Shown here in pieces: positions 1 through 10,560 of a stretch of DNA of 64,000 nt (its first letter is position 1; each line of letters starts with the position of its first letter). Location: assembly GCA_963575645.1 (NCBI GenBank), contig OY754469.1:23702001-23766000 (forward strand), read 5' to 3'. This stretch comes from Xanthostigma xanthostigma (lineage: Eukaryota > Arthropoda > Insecta > Raphidioptera > Raphidiidae). A program made the translations under genes and the position numbers. Under the pieces are notes generated by a model. The model ran no database searches, was not told where the DNA came from, and saw nothing but the letters and a program-made list of their open reading frames with translations.

Positions 1-960
1 GCAGATAGATAATGTAATTTACTATGGAAATGGTAGTACGACTACGTTTATTTTACTTTACGCAACTTTACAGTACTAGTGGTAAATATGACATTTCACG
101 ACCACTATATAGGCATGAAAAGGAGTTATTTTAAAGGGGAGTGTGCAAAAATAATGGTATTAAACAGTGTCCTGCACACTCGAAAGTATTAAAGAACAGT
201 ATGAGAAAATAGGAAAAAAAATTGCTGTTAAAACTGTGATGTAACAGAAATATATTTGCGAACAGTTTGCGAGATAGTTCAGTAGGGGAATACTGTTTGA
301 CGTCAGAATGTACATTATTTTTAAAAACAAGTTTTAAAAAAAATTTTGGTAACATAAAAGCAGTTGCAAGTAACAAACAATTTCAATTATTTTTTTATTT
401 TTTTCGGAAGCAGGATTTGCATACGACTAGGAAGCAAGTGGTAAATGATTATAGCTATTCTGTACCGAATTGCATTTCTAGTATTATAGGAATGAAAAGT
501 GAAATTAGTTTTTACCGTGTTAATCGAGTTCCGATGGTTATTTTTGTCTTTTATATGTTGGTTGGCAATTTATGTCCATAATCTAATTTATCATTATGAA
601 AGCGATCTTCTAAAACCATCTTCAATTTCCGATAAGTTGACACAGGTACGACGGCAACAAAACGCTGTACTGAACGACATCAATGTCGTCTGACATCTGG
701 CGCATTAAATCGACATTATCATTGTCACCAACATAACCTTACGCGTAGTAACGCACAAGTGAATGTACATAATGTATTTATGTATCATACGTATAGTATA
801 CATAATATCTGTACTGGGTATAACTGAGATGTGATTTGCATATAAGTACTGTTGTTTTAGTAAACGTCAACACAGATATTATGCAATCAACTCATACCAT
901 AGCCGCAGACACCGACTGTGTACATCACTGGTTAAAGTAAAACTTCAAGTTTGTGAACAA
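1..960. other. AT-rich stretch, no recognised gene
   Basis: Open frames of 64-104 codons run on the plus strand between 267 and 693 and on the minus strand at 131-376, but none contains a family motif I recognise. They overlap each other and are rich in Phe, Ile and Lys, as expected from AT-rich DNA. The frame at 499-693 has a hydrophobic segment followed by a charged tail; I do not assign it. Confidence 0.5.
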
Positions 961-961
961 A

Positions 962-1030
962 TGTTACATGCTTTTTAGGGCTCCGTACCGAAAGTATCCA
1001 AACGGAACCATAGTGTTCATCTCTCTGTCA
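962..1030. repeat. fragment of common lepidopteran 'gggctccgtacc' repeat
   Basis: The stretch 'agggctccgtaccgaaag ... tctctgtcacagc' matches the start of a dispersed lepidopteran repeat whose typical text is gggttccgtac followed by gtccgtctgtcacag. Fuller copies of the same family lie at about 37985-38245 and 63020-63510. The downstream part is missing here, so this is a truncated copy. Confidence 0.55.
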
Positions 1031-1108
1031 CAGCCGCTTAGCATTAAAACTCTAATTTTTAGAAAGGATTGTCAAAAAAATCTGATTTGACAATTACTAT
1101 AGATTGTT

Positions 1109-1195
1109 CAATAAATAAAATTATTGACCAATTTTTCAGACATAAAAATTAATACATTAACGTTTCGGTCCGGATTTGGAGCTTCTTCAGAACTG
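1109..1195 (-). repeat. fragment with CTGAAGA...GAAACGT motif (Penelope-like end?)
   Basis: On the minus strand this reads CTGAAGAAGCTCC, a short spacer, then GGACCGAAACGTT, followed by an AT-rich stretch ending in ttattgaacaat. The flank 'aataaataaaattattgacc' (1111-1130) recurs as an inverted pair at 21452-21526. The CTGAAGA-hairpin-GAAACG layout recurs in the palindromes at 12.6, 13.0 and 26.0 kb. Such motifs are common at the ends of Penelope-like retroelements; the assignment is an inference. Confidence 0.4.
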
Positions 1196-1247
1196 ATCTA
1201 AAAAATATTAAAATTAATTAATAATTAGTTTCCAATTGGTTTTTGAA

Positions 1248-1372
1248 AAAATTAAGCATTTGTTTTTGTGTGAGTACAATCTAATGTTGTACATCGCAGG
1301 GAGTTTTTAAACGACATTAGATTACTCCTGCATGAATGAAAATTGTAATTATATGAATCACAATCTAAGTTC
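1248..1372 (+). repeat. dispersed repeat, second copy inverted at 47640-47765
   Basis: The block 'gcatttgtttttgtgtgagt' through 'tgtaattatatgaatc' reappears on the minus strand at 47640-47765 with moderate divergence, including the shared 'gtacaatctaatgtt' and 'cagggagttt' words. Nothing in it reads as a known protein. It could be part of a LINE or Penelope-like element, since the second copy abuts a LINE RNase H relic. Confidence 0.55.
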
Positions 1373-1612
1373 ATTGCCAAATCAAATTTTCTAAAAATGT
1401 TTTGTGCAACTTAGCATAAACGCTATAATAATGAAATTAAGATATATTCTGTGCCCAATCAAACAACGTCTGTACGGAAGAGGAGTGAAAACATAAGCGG
1501 GAAGATGTTCTCCAAATATTGGATGATGCGATTATCGAGATGAAAACTTTAGGTATAAATAATATTCCATTAAAATAGATAGATATTAAGTAAAATTTAC
1601 GATTTATCTAAA

Positions 1613-1922
1613 TATATAAAAGGAAACCGTGATTGATTGATCTATCAATGCACAGCTCTAACTACCGAACGGATTGGGCTGAAATTTGGCACACAGATAG
1701 TTATTATGACGTAGGCATCCATTAAGAACTGATTTTTTAAAATTCTTCCCTTAAAGGGTGTAACAAGTGTAAAATTTTTTAGAACGTTATCACGTGAATG
1801 TCGTCAATTTTGAAAATTATTAAGGGGGTCTATGGCGAGAAAAAAGTAACTATGCCAAATTATTAGAACGCATTCGTGTTTCGTCTCAATCACGTGTGAA
1901 GCCGCGGGTAACGGATGGTTTT
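1613..1922 (-). repeat. lepidopteran dispersed element (GGGCTGAAATTTGGC family), minus copy
   Basis: From 'tataaaaggaaaccgtgatt' through 'gggctgaaatttggcacaca' and 'tatgacgtaggcatccatta' to 'gaagccgcgggtaacgg', this is the reverse complement of the element at 57305-57785. The family is extremely common in Lepidoptera and is usually classed with SINE- or Helitron-like non-autonomous elements; I cannot settle which. The interior is diverged and shortened, so this is an old copy. Confidence 0.7.
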
Positions 1923-2101
1923 TACATAAGATCACGTAAATCTCGTGAACTACAAGTTCAGTCAATTACTCATACGTCGTATTGTAACTAACACTTTGCT
2001 TTAAAGTTCCTCAGTGAATCACCGCCCTATATTGACGCATCTTGATATTGGATAAGAAATAACTCAGGATACCACTCAAGTATATATGAGTTACTGAAAT
2101 G

Positions 2102-2371
2102 TCACAATGTGACAGGAGCGTCTTGTATAATTTTAACAACAAATTCTCGCCACATGTAAATGTGTATTTTAAATGTTTCACCGCAAAGTGCCCATCCGGA
2201 ACTAATTTTAGGTTTAGTGATGTGAACTGACGGTTTTAATTGGGTTTTAATAGACCACTGTCGGAATCGTCCGTTGTAGAACAACACATCTGTTGTCTCG
2301 CGATCATTGAGTGGAGAAGATGCATTGATTTTTGTAACCACATTTTTATAATGTAATGATTTGAACCACAT
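2102..2371 (-). CDS. hypothetical protein-like open frame, possible exon
   Basis: An 89-codon frame begins MWFKSLHYKNVV and ends IIQDAPVTL with a TGA. It uses a balanced amino-acid mix (several Trp, Cys, Pro, Gly) unlike the Phe/Ile/Lys bias of chance frames nearby. Directly upstream on the same strand is 'tttctcagattttag', a plausible 3' splice site, so it could be a terminal exon. The spacing DVLFYNGRF ... GETFKIHIY ... FVVKI loosely recalls beta-sandwich lectins such as galectins, but the key galectin residues are not convincingly present. I recognise no family. It could equally be a decayed transposon frame. Whether it is expressed cannot be judged from sequence. Confidence 0.25.
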   Translation of the reverse strand: MWFKSLHYKNVVTKINASSPLNDRETTDVLFYNGRFRQWSIKTQLKPSVHITKPKISSGWALCGETFKIHIYMWREFVVKIIQDAPVTL

Positions 2372-2459
2372 TCTAAAATCTGAGAAACATTAACGATTTT
2401 TTGATGTGCAATCATTTAGAACCAGCACCTAAATGATTTGTATAGGTACTATAGGAAAC

Positions 2460-2880
2460 GCGCAACTTAGCAACTGCATCACGATTCGTCGATTACTCAT
2501 CTACTCGGCATTTCTCGTTAGATCCCGCGATTGGACTGCAAAAGCATGGAAAACGTAATCGCACTTTCGGCCGATCTAGCGATCTATGCGTTTATTTCAA
2601 AACCGCGAGTCTGCGCGTGGAATTCATAGCATGGAGCACAAACCTGCGACTAAGTGAGCTATGTGTTTTCGACAATCTCGCATTTGTGCTATACATCAGT
2701 TCTGTGCGCGGCCTTATGCTGTTGGTAGCCAATTGCCTATTACATAGTCCCAGTGCCCATCTGTCTGTTTGACCGGCTCTAGAGGAAACTATTCTACATT
2801 GACAGGGTACGCGCGGCAAAGTGGTAGGACGCTTGTACAAACAGCTGATAAGCGCCGTTATAACATTGTTCTACTACGTA
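2460..2880. other. GC-richer unique island
   Basis: This stretch is visibly less AT-rich than its surroundings and has an 83-codon minus-strand frame (2592-2840) rich in Arg, Ser and Thr that matches nothing I know. No inverted repeat or tRNA-like box is seen. It may be conserved regulatory DNA or an old element. I see no splice-bounded exon in it. Confidence 0.3.
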
Positions 2881-4645
2881 GCGACACTCTTTTGTTTACC
2901 CTACATTCTAGATTATTTTTCATTATTTTATAACATTACTCTGTGTAACTACTAAAGTTTATTGTCTAGCGTCAATGTAAAAGTAATCAATTTTACCTGT
3001 TTTACTTGCAATACTATAATATCTAAGATATATTTTTTTTAAATCTTATGGCCATATTCATCGAACACTATTAAAGATAGAAATTACTTATTTTGGAATA
3101 AAATTCGTTACAATAAAATTTACTTTCAATTCACCAACCAAATTATCAGGTAAAATAGTTGGTTGAAGAATAAATACACACTGCACTATACTTCTTGGTA
3201 TTTTTGTTGAATATTATGACGTTCACCTAAAAATCCGACAAATGACGTTAGTGTTAACGTCAAAAAAAACGTTTCATTTAAATAATAATGTTTTATCCTA
3301 ACCCAATTGCACACAAAACTTTCACTAACTTTAGTGTTTTACTATACACTTCTTAAAAGTTTAATGAACAACACATAAATATATGAACAAGAGCAAACTG
3401 CAGATATAATATTCCACGTTTATAGGTTAGATATTATGATCTATGTGGCGACTATTATTATTTTCTCAGGAGAATAAATATTTATACCCGGGAATTTTGT
3501 CAGAAAAGATTTGTATACCTGCAGTAAACATAATTATGCTTGGTGGATTGCATTATCGCTATGTATTCGGAGGAATGAAACAAATGATCCGAATAAATAA
3601 CTATTTACGTTCGGTAATAATATGGCCATTAGAAAAGTAGTTGCTATGTGGAAAGAGTCCGTAGATACACGTTTAAAAGTTTACTTTGTAGGGTTGCAAA
3701 TGTTGCAATGCATTAGGAAACTATTTGTCGACACTCTTACGGTTCGGCCGAATATTAAAAAGTTTTAATTAAAATTATTTATGAATATTAAAACTGCAAT
3801 AAGTATACAATATTTGTTGTGTGCAGATAAGCTCTTTTTAATTTAATTATGTGCTCAGCTTTGCTACTACAATGGCTGATAAACAAATTGTTCGACATAA
3901 CGACCATTTTGATATAATAGAGATAAATGGAAAGATGTATAATCCAACGAATTTTATTTATTTTTAACTTAATGTAGATTTAGTATAACATTTTTTATTT
4001 CATGTTATTAAAAAAGTTACATTCTTAATTTTTATTATAGTATAAATTACCCTGTCACATTAAATTTGCCTCGTAATAAACTGTAATTTTTTTGTATATA
4101 ATGTAGAAGTAATTATATTTTCTTTATAGATAGGTATACAAAATTCAGCCCGTATTAAAAATCGTATACGGTAATTCATTTAAATTTATATCAGTTTTTA
4201 TGAAAATTGTACAAGCGAATCAAATCAAAATGACGAACACTTAAAATGATTAAAGCGATGGCGTTAAATACATTAAAAAATTGAGATGGTTTTTGAGTCA
4301 AAATGTATGTTTTCTATTTTTGTCAATATTTTTCTAGTAAATCATTTGTCACTTTCTTATTTATTAACCACAATTTTGGAATGCTCTGCTTGTACAATAT
4401 TTCATACAAATCCATCTTTATGGTCTTTACTTTTGATCGCAATAATTATTGTGAACTGTTAAGATAGTTCATTGACTGTTTTGAGTAACGACGAACAAAG
4501 GGCGAGTTATGATTTTAATAATCTACAAGCCTATCTGTACATAATATGTTCAATAAATACATTCTCATTATTATTATTATAATTCGATTAGTGTTCGCAC
4601 GATTTGCATTTATGATTTGTTCGCACGAATTGGGTGCGGGAAGAC
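2881..4645. other. AT-rich non-coding stretch
   Basis: No gene, tRNA or terminal inverted repeat found. The phrase 'ttatggccatattcatcgaacactattaaagatag' (about 3047-3080) recurs at about 43478-43510 ('cttatggccatattcatcaa'), so a short dispersed repeat is present. A plus-strand 65-codon frame at 3443-3640 is unrecognised. Confidence 0.4.
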
Positions 4646-4662
4646 GAGAGAGAGAGAGAGAG
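4646..4662. repeat. (GA)n microsatellite
   Basis: A short uninterrupted GA run inside a slightly GC-richer stretch (about 4610-4900). A second shorter GA run lies at about 5878-5888. Confidence 0.85.
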
Positions 4663-4985
4663 TAAGACGAGGCGTCTATCCGGAGTGATTTATGCGAACC
4701 GACATTCCCCGGAGTACTGAGGCAAGTCGTAGTGAATGCGAGAATATGAGAAACATGAATAAATGGAACAATATGCGCTTATAAATCATAATATGCCTTT
4801 TGTATTTATGATACTGTTTATGCGCGGGAAAAGTCCGATGTCAAAGTGTAGCGACTGGTACAGGTGGCCGATATTCGTTCTCCGTCTTTAAATTAGATGC
4901 GTAAATATTATTACAACGTTTACACACTTCAGGTTTGTTTCTACATACAATAGAGGATAGAGAGAAAGAAGACTAATCTCCAGAC

Positions 4986-5303
4986 CAGGGGTCGACAAGC
5001 TATGCCCCGCGGGTCACCGAGTGACCCATTTAATTTTATTAAGTGACCCACTTTAGTTCCGAAAATAAATTGTAATAGGTACCTAATACCTATATAAAAA
5101 TAAATTATAAAACATTAACATGAAACAAACATTTTGAGAATAAATAAATTGAAAATAGAAAGAACAACATTTTAGTTCGATTACCAAAGATTTTATACAC
5201 AAAATACTGTTGTAAGACGAAAATATCTCTGACCTAAACGTCTGCTTAATACTTACATTTTGGTTGATTTTGACCCGCGACCAAAAAAGGTCGCCGACCC
5301 CTG
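4986..5303. mobile_element. non-autonomous hAT element (MITE)
   Basis: The element starts CAGGGGTCGACAAGC and ends GTCGCCGACCCCTG, a terminal inverted repeat of the classic hAT CAGGGGTC type. It is flanked by 8-bp target duplications CTCCAGAC (4978-4985) and CTCTAGAC (5304-5311) that differ at one base. The 318-bp interior contains 'gtgacccattt' and 'gtgacccactt' words and no transposase. An open frame on the minus strand over it is a by-product of the repeat. The single mismatch in the duplication suggests a moderately old insertion. Confidence 0.85.
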
Positions 5304-5311
5304 CTCTAGAC

Positions 5312-6400
5312 ATTCTCCGTTGTCTAAAAATTGTGAAAAATAAGGATTCCTATTCCGACGCTAGACGCACTAAATCTAATACTCCAAGTAGAGTTGGTAA
5401 CCGCGCGATTTAAATATTTTTGAAGAATAAAAATAAATTGATTTTAAAAATAATCGACCTGATTAACTTGTAGTTGATTAGTTCATAGAATCACGGAGAC
5501 TGACTCCATGAAGAAGAGAATCTTTACCGTTACCACACGCCCGCATTGTGGCCTGTCGAGATCAGTTTCCTTTTTCTCTATTTGCCAAGTTATAGACAAT
5601 CCCATATTGTTTCTGACAAATTCAGTCTCCCGCTTGCTTGTTATAACAGCTGACGAAGTGTTTATGGTAGGTACAACAAAAAAACAGAAGAGGTAAACTG
5701 GAAGCATTTCAAAGAACAATACGCTGTCACGTCCCCGATCACAAAAATTGCCTAATGCGATACCTCTACTTAAAAATAAGTTGGAAGAACTGACTAGTAG
5801 TCAGAATTTTAAAATTGATAGATTAATAACATTCAATTTTCCTGCGTAAGGAAAAGTAATTTTGACAATATTAAATAAGAGAGAGAGAGTTAATGTAACA
5901 ATAATTTATTTCGCCCACCAGCATTTGGGTTTGGGAGAACTTTTTTTTTCATTTGTCACATAGGTATAAGTAGATAAAAAAACGAAAGAAAGGCGTCGAT
6001 AAGTCAATTAGAACCAAAATTATGGGAAATTAAAAATAAATTGTTTTCTCCCTCTCCCGGCCAGTTCTAATTGACCCACCGCGTCCAACCTCCAATGCAA
6101 AGAGGTCTTTAGTACCTTTATAATAGAAAAAATTAAGCTCTTAGCTGCATTTGTTTTTCAAAATTTCGCGCACTAACGGGTTGTCTGATCCGACCCGGTC
6201 TTGAACGAGCTTTCCCGAATTCTTTTTCTCTACAACAGAGGTTCCCAATTTTATTTGGCCATGGAATTCTAATTGATCATACTTTTTTTGGTGGAATCCT
6301 AGCTGGCTATTTTGATAACTAAAGTGTTTACCTTGTAGTTTGAATATTTTCATGTTAGACTCAAAGTAAGAACAAATTATAAATGAAAAATAATTATTAT
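5312..6400. other. non-coding stretch
   Basis: Overlapping frames at 5483-5719 show no motif. At about 6050-6080 and 6240-6290 there are 'ccagttctaattgac' / 'ggaattctaattgatc' words and 'gtggaatcctagctgg', suggesting a decayed repeat. The words 'cgcggaatccctgtgac' and 'ttccacggaacccc' at 7000-7040 may belong to the same decayed unit. No gene is supported. Confidence 0.35.
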
Positions 6401-6613
6401 AAAATATTTTTAACAAAAAAATTGAACCGACTTCAAAAAAGGCACTAAAAAGTAAAAAATAATTGCGTATTGAAATGTTTTGGAGTCGGTGTAGTTCTCG
6501 GAATAGATTTCATTTTGGCTGACACCGACTCCAAAACATTTCAATACGCAATTATTTTTTACTTTTTTGTGCCTTTTTTAAAGTCGGTTCAATTTTTTTG
6601 TTAAAAATATTTT
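6401..6613. repeat. palindrome built from the AACCGACTTC repeat
   Basis: Two 91-nt arms (6401-6491 and 6523-6613) are near-perfect inverted copies separated by a 31-nt loop. The arms carry 'ttgaaccgacttcaaaaaa' and 'gttttggagtcggtg', both hallmarks of a ubiquitous lepidopteran repeat. A single transcript would fold into a 90-bp hairpin. Confidence 0.85.
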
Positions 6614-6623
6614 ATTTTTCTCT

Positions 6624-6900
6624 TTTTAGTGTTAAACTAACACTAAAAATCGGTGAACATACATAAAAAAACATTATGCATGCCTTTGAAATTTGAGAGT
6701 TTCCCTCGATTTCTCCGGGATCCACCATCAGATTCTGACTTGGTTCCGATGGGACCACCTCGGAAGTGCACTCTTTCGAATAAAAAAAAAATTGAAAATC
6801 GGTCCATAATTGACGGAGAAATCGGTGAACATACATAAAAAAAAAAAAAAATATACAGACGAACACAGAACCTCCTCCTTTTTGTTGAAGTCGGTTAATA
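6624..6900 (-). repeat. common lepidopteran repeat (AACCGACTTCAAA / GGAGGAGGTTCT)
   Basis: On the minus strand this starts 'attaaccgacttcaa', then 'aaggaggaggttctg', and continues with 'gtatgttcaccgat' twice, separated by 'atcggaaccaagtcagaatc'. This is one of the most frequent repeat texts in moth and butterfly introns. It follows directly on the palindrome at 6401-6613, which contains the same AACCGACTTC word. A small hairpin, 'tttttagtgttaaactaaca', lies at the junction. Confidence 0.75.
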
Positions 6901-7059
6901 AGTACCTATTACAAAACATTTATTGTAACAAAGAAATACAATTTAACTATTTAATGAAAAAAATGAAATTTTTTCACATTTTATTTAACTCTCAGATAGA
7001 TCGCGGAATCCCTGTGACTCTTCCACGGAACCCCAGGGTTCCGCGGACCACCTTTTAGG

Positions 7060-7639
7060 AATTGCAGCTCTACAACTTCTTTTGGAACTTTTTTTCCCCC
7101 CGGTAATAATGGCAGAATTATGGGGCAAAAACGGGTTTTCGGGAACTTTAAAGCGGCATATTCTCCCCCCCTCTCCGACAGTCGATCACAAACTATACCA
7201 AAATGTCGGGGGAGCTCGACTTTACAGTTTATGTAGGAAACAATTTCCGATTCGAGCCATACGGGATTTAATTAAGGCTTTTTTCCCCAATCCACTCCAT
7301 TATGTAAAAACAATAAAAAAATTCACTGTTGATGGTTTTGTATTTCTGTAGCTAACAGATATTTAAACTGGTTTATAAATAAAATCATTGCAAGGTTTTT
7401 TTATTATAGGTACGCTAAAGAAAGATTTTCAGCAAAATATTTTTGTAAAACCAAAAAAGTGAGATGTTTTCCTGTCAAAACACAATTGCAGATACTTCGT
7501 TTTAAATTTTAAGAAATTTTAAGGTAAAATGCGTACATTTTGGAAACATTTTTATGTGCAGTCGATGTTGTATAAAAACATTTCTTTAAACACTGTCGCT
7601 GTGTTTTGAACTGTAAAATCGCTTGAGCATGTTTAGTTG
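7060..7639. other. unassigned stretch
   Basis: An 89-codon plus frame at 7082-7351 shows no family signature. It has the text 'attatggggcaaaaacggg' and lies after a decayed repeat rich in 'ggaaccccagggttccgcgg'. No promoter, tRNA or inverted repeat is evident. Confidence 0.3.
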
Positions 7640-7840
7640 CGTATACATATATCTGACAGGCGGCACGCGGTCACGGCGTCCACCTCTTCCCGAACGTCCT
7701 TTATCTACCACCCTCGCGACTTGCCCGCGTTTGACTGACGTAGATCTGAAGGCTGTCACTATAACATGTTGTGTGGACCTCCTGCTTTTTCCGTCTTGCA
7801 GTAAAATGTTGTGTGAGCAGTGGTGTGTGCGAACTTGATT
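7640..7840. other. GC-rich island with long opposite-strand frames
   Basis: This 200-nt island is GC-rich and carries overlapping frames. The minus frame includes FRSTSVKRGQVARVVDKGRS and the plus frame includes PPLPERPLSTTLATCPRL. The minus reading looks transposon-like rather than host-like, but I cannot name a family. It immediately precedes the LINE fragment at 7875 and could be an older element into which that fragment inserted. Confidence 0.3.
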
Positions 7841-7874
7841 TAAAGTGTTCTTACTACTAGCCGATCGATTTTCT

Positions 7875-8280
7875 CCGTTGTTATCATGCAAGTATACCCA
7901 AAAATTCCTTCTCAGGATAATCCATAAGAAAACATCGTCTTTACCTCTCTTTAAAACTCTTAAACAAATTTCGGATATTGAAGATATCACACTTATATGC
8001 CAAAACAGTTATATCCCTGTTCCATAAGAAAATTTAAAACCATATTCCTTATCAAACATGACTTAATGTCATCCTAATATCAGAAATGTCGAAAACTTTC
8101 GCCAAAACCACGCAGTATTCCTGGCTCCCAAATTTTACAGTAGCATGCCTGTCAGGTTAAAAAAATATTTAAAAAATCAATATAAAAAAATATTCAACTG
8201 GTTGTTTCAAGATGAAAAATCTAAATTGATATCCTTATTTAAATTGATGACTGGAGTAATTAAAACAAGAATAAAATAGC
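7875..8280 (+). mobile_element. LINE fragment: C-terminal end of reverse transcriptase ORF
   Basis: One frame reads YTQKFLLRIIHKKTSSLPLF, then FRQNHAVFLAPKFYSSMPVR and LKKYLKN. This is the layout of the region downstream of the reverse-transcriptase core in Jockey/CR1-type LINEs: a 'Q+..R.I' helix, a 'tR...' segment and a '..F.AP+.YN.LP..LK' block. The frame holds TAA codons at about 8025 and 8064 before the terminal TAG at 8278-8280, so it is a dead copy. The catalytic core and everything upstream are missing, as expected for a 5'-truncated insertion. No clear poly(A) tail follows. Clade assignment beyond 'RT-LINE' is inference. Confidence 0.6.
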
Positions 8281-8779
8281 AACAAATTATGAAATTTTAT
8301 AAATTTGTGTATATTTATACCAGGCGTCGCAATATAGTTAAATAATTACCAGTTCTTAATCATTCTTACTCTGAAACTGACACCAATTTGGGTAGTGTAA
8401 GTAAAAGTAGATTTTTTTTGAAAATGAATATTTAAATGTACCTAATAGCGAGTATGAGTGGCTTCATGCGAAATTTTCCCGCATGCATTTCCTTCTCTTA
8501 CCTTTCGTGTTTTTAATTCGATACTTTAAGACCTTGGATAAAGGAACAAAATCTTAGTTATTCCGCGAAACTGGGTCTCTTCTTGTCACCTTATTTATTA
8601 GGGGAAACAAGGTCTCAATTGATAACTTTACACGACACGCATAGTAACCTAGGCAATTTTATAGTTTGTTGAATTTTATATAGAAGAGAACCGGGTAATT
8701 TACGTGTTAGTCAATACAATAATACAATGTATATTAAAATCTATATTTAAATCACAAACAGCACTGCCCAGATCACACA

Positions 8780-9026
8780 AAAAAAAAATTGGTTGTCTGT
8801 AAAGTCGGTTTACGGACGATATTTTTACATGATAACGTCATGATGAACTCTCTGACGTCACGCGAGAAGAGAGAGAAATGCGTACAAGCCGACGCTTGGG
8901 CCGATCGTGCCTCTCTATCGCTTATACCGCGCTCTCGCTTGCACGCTCAGGCTCAGGCGGAACGTGACACTTTTTCGTGCGTGCAGCCGGTGTTTCATCA
9001 ATTTATAAGACGTTATCACGTCAAAA
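8780..9026 (-). mobile_element. GTGATAACGT-family non-autonomous element, internally deleted copy
   Basis: It begins 'attggttgtctgtaaagtcg', continues 'gtttacggacgat', and ends 'acgttatcacgtcaaaa', matching the ends of the longer copies at 15614-16197, 53584-54193 and 55668-56252. At about 247 bp it lacks most of the ~600-bp interior but keeps the 'caggcggaacgt' and 'gtgcagccggtgtttcatca' words. The long plus-strand frame over it (8789-9208) is incidental. Confidence 0.75.
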
Positions 9027-9689
9027 GTCTGCTGTATATGATGGCAATACATTATAATCAACAAATTCAAATGGTTTTTTCGAAAACAAAAATATTGTGT
9101 TCTACAATCTATACGACCGCAAGGGGCTACTTACAGAAATTTCGTGACAAAGGAACTGTAGTAATGCGAATTAGATCCTTATATAAAAATCGATCGGATA
9201 TGACGTAAATGTTTTAACTCTAAGTAACATCTAAATCTAACATTAAAAAATTAATAATAAAATTTTGGTATAATACTAGAAAACCATAGGTATCTATATT
9301 TTCATTTTCTTGAGAGTTTTTTTAGTATTTTACTACCTTGACGGAAAAACAAGTTTCCCGAGAATTACTGGTGTAATATAATGGACAGGCCTGTATAAGT
9401 GTATACATGTTATACAAGGGACTAGAAATTAGATAACCGATTGTAAGTTATAGCTGTAGAATTGAATATTAAACGTACAAAGAGTGAAACCACCAACACG
9501 TTGTTCATTTGCTTTGCATTACATGGCGCAAGTCGGTAGGATTTTGATGCGACTGGTCAGTTGGTATTCAAACGCACTTTTTATTCGACTGCTGTCGCAA
9601 ATGAAGTCGCAAGATAAAAGTTATTTTTATACACTTAAGAAGTATCTGACAATCCGACGTTCTGGCTAATTACAAAGGGGTGTTATTTA
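9027..9689. other. unassigned, possible decayed repeat
   Basis: Mostly AT-rich. At 9530-9625 the words 'gatgcgactggtcagttgg' and 'gcaaatgaagtcgcaag' suggest a short repeat, since gcgac/gtcgc is used several times in both orientations. No boundaries can be drawn. Confidence 0.25.
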
Positions 9690-10560
9690 ATGGGTTAGCC
9701 GAGTATTCATGTTTTTGTGAGCAGGAAAATTTAATTGTTCAACCATATTAGCTAATATTTGGTTAGCAACTCATGGTTTGCAAACATTTCTAAATCAATC
9801 AGTAATTTATGCCATGCTGGACAACTGTAAAAATATTTGTACATCTGAAGAAATATATAAACTGCAATGAGTGACCCATGTTAAATAAAATTTTGGTAAG
9901 AACTCAGATGGTAAGCAAATTTGCGCAGCAAATAAAAGTCTAGCAAAAATTTCTATGTACTTTTCTTGTCCTGTGCAGGTCCAGTACGATAATGTGTCTA
10001 AATTTTTACTTTTGTTAGTCATAGAAAACGCTAAATATTGACGTTCAAAAAAAAATTGCGGATTATTCACACTTTTCCTCAAAAATCCGTAAAAAAATAG
10101 AACTACTTTTCGTCTTTCACTGTCATTTTTTTAATGTAACCAATAAGAAATCACATATACACGTCATAGCAGCTGGTTTAGAATTACTGTATTACTATCT
10201 CACTTTGTATACACGACCCCGTAATTGTTTTGTAAAGAACTCCCCCCAAATGCAATCCAGTTTATATTGTTAACCATATTTTAAATATATATGCCGATGA
10301 GATAAACTGCATACATCATGTTTTTTCTGCTGACCAAGTAATCATTTTGCTGCGCGACTGTTTATTAAGCAGATACATAATATTGCTATAGCTACCCGCT
10401 TATGGTTAAAGTACTGACCCTTATGAAGATTCTTTGCAGCCGGATTTTTATTTATTACAAACAAAATCTTTGTATGCTGACCAAATGATTTTACGACTGA
10501 TTTTTGTTGCTAACCAAATTTCATAACGGCTAACCAAATATTTACTTCTCATTACACAGC
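9690..10560. repeat. foldback-type element built from the ATTTGGTTAGC word
   Basis: The word GGTTAGC and near variants occur near the left end (gggttagcc 9694, atttggttagc 9757, gatggtaagc 9909). The reverse complement GCTAACCAAAT and variants occur near the right end (gttaaccata 10269, gctgaccaag 10330, gctgaccaaatga 10476, gctaaccaaat 10508 and 10529). Left and right segments align as diverged inverted repeats. This is the same design as the word-repeat palindromes at 34.7, 36.0, 41.9, 49.2 and 62.4 kb but older. Boundaries are approximate. Confidence 0.45.

Noticed and set aside
6624-6650. Rho-independent style terminator hairpin followed by T run
   Set aside because: Bacterial terminators are not expected in this genome; the hairpin is part of a repeat junction.
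7586-7990. 134-codon minus frame as a host gene
   Set aside because: It overlaps the LINE fragment on the other strand and a GC-rich island; the interior looks transposon-derived and unassignable.
8789-9208. 139-codon plus frame as a gene
   Set aside because: It runs across a non-autonomous repeat (copy 1 of the GTGATAACGT family) and continues into unrelated flank; no motif.
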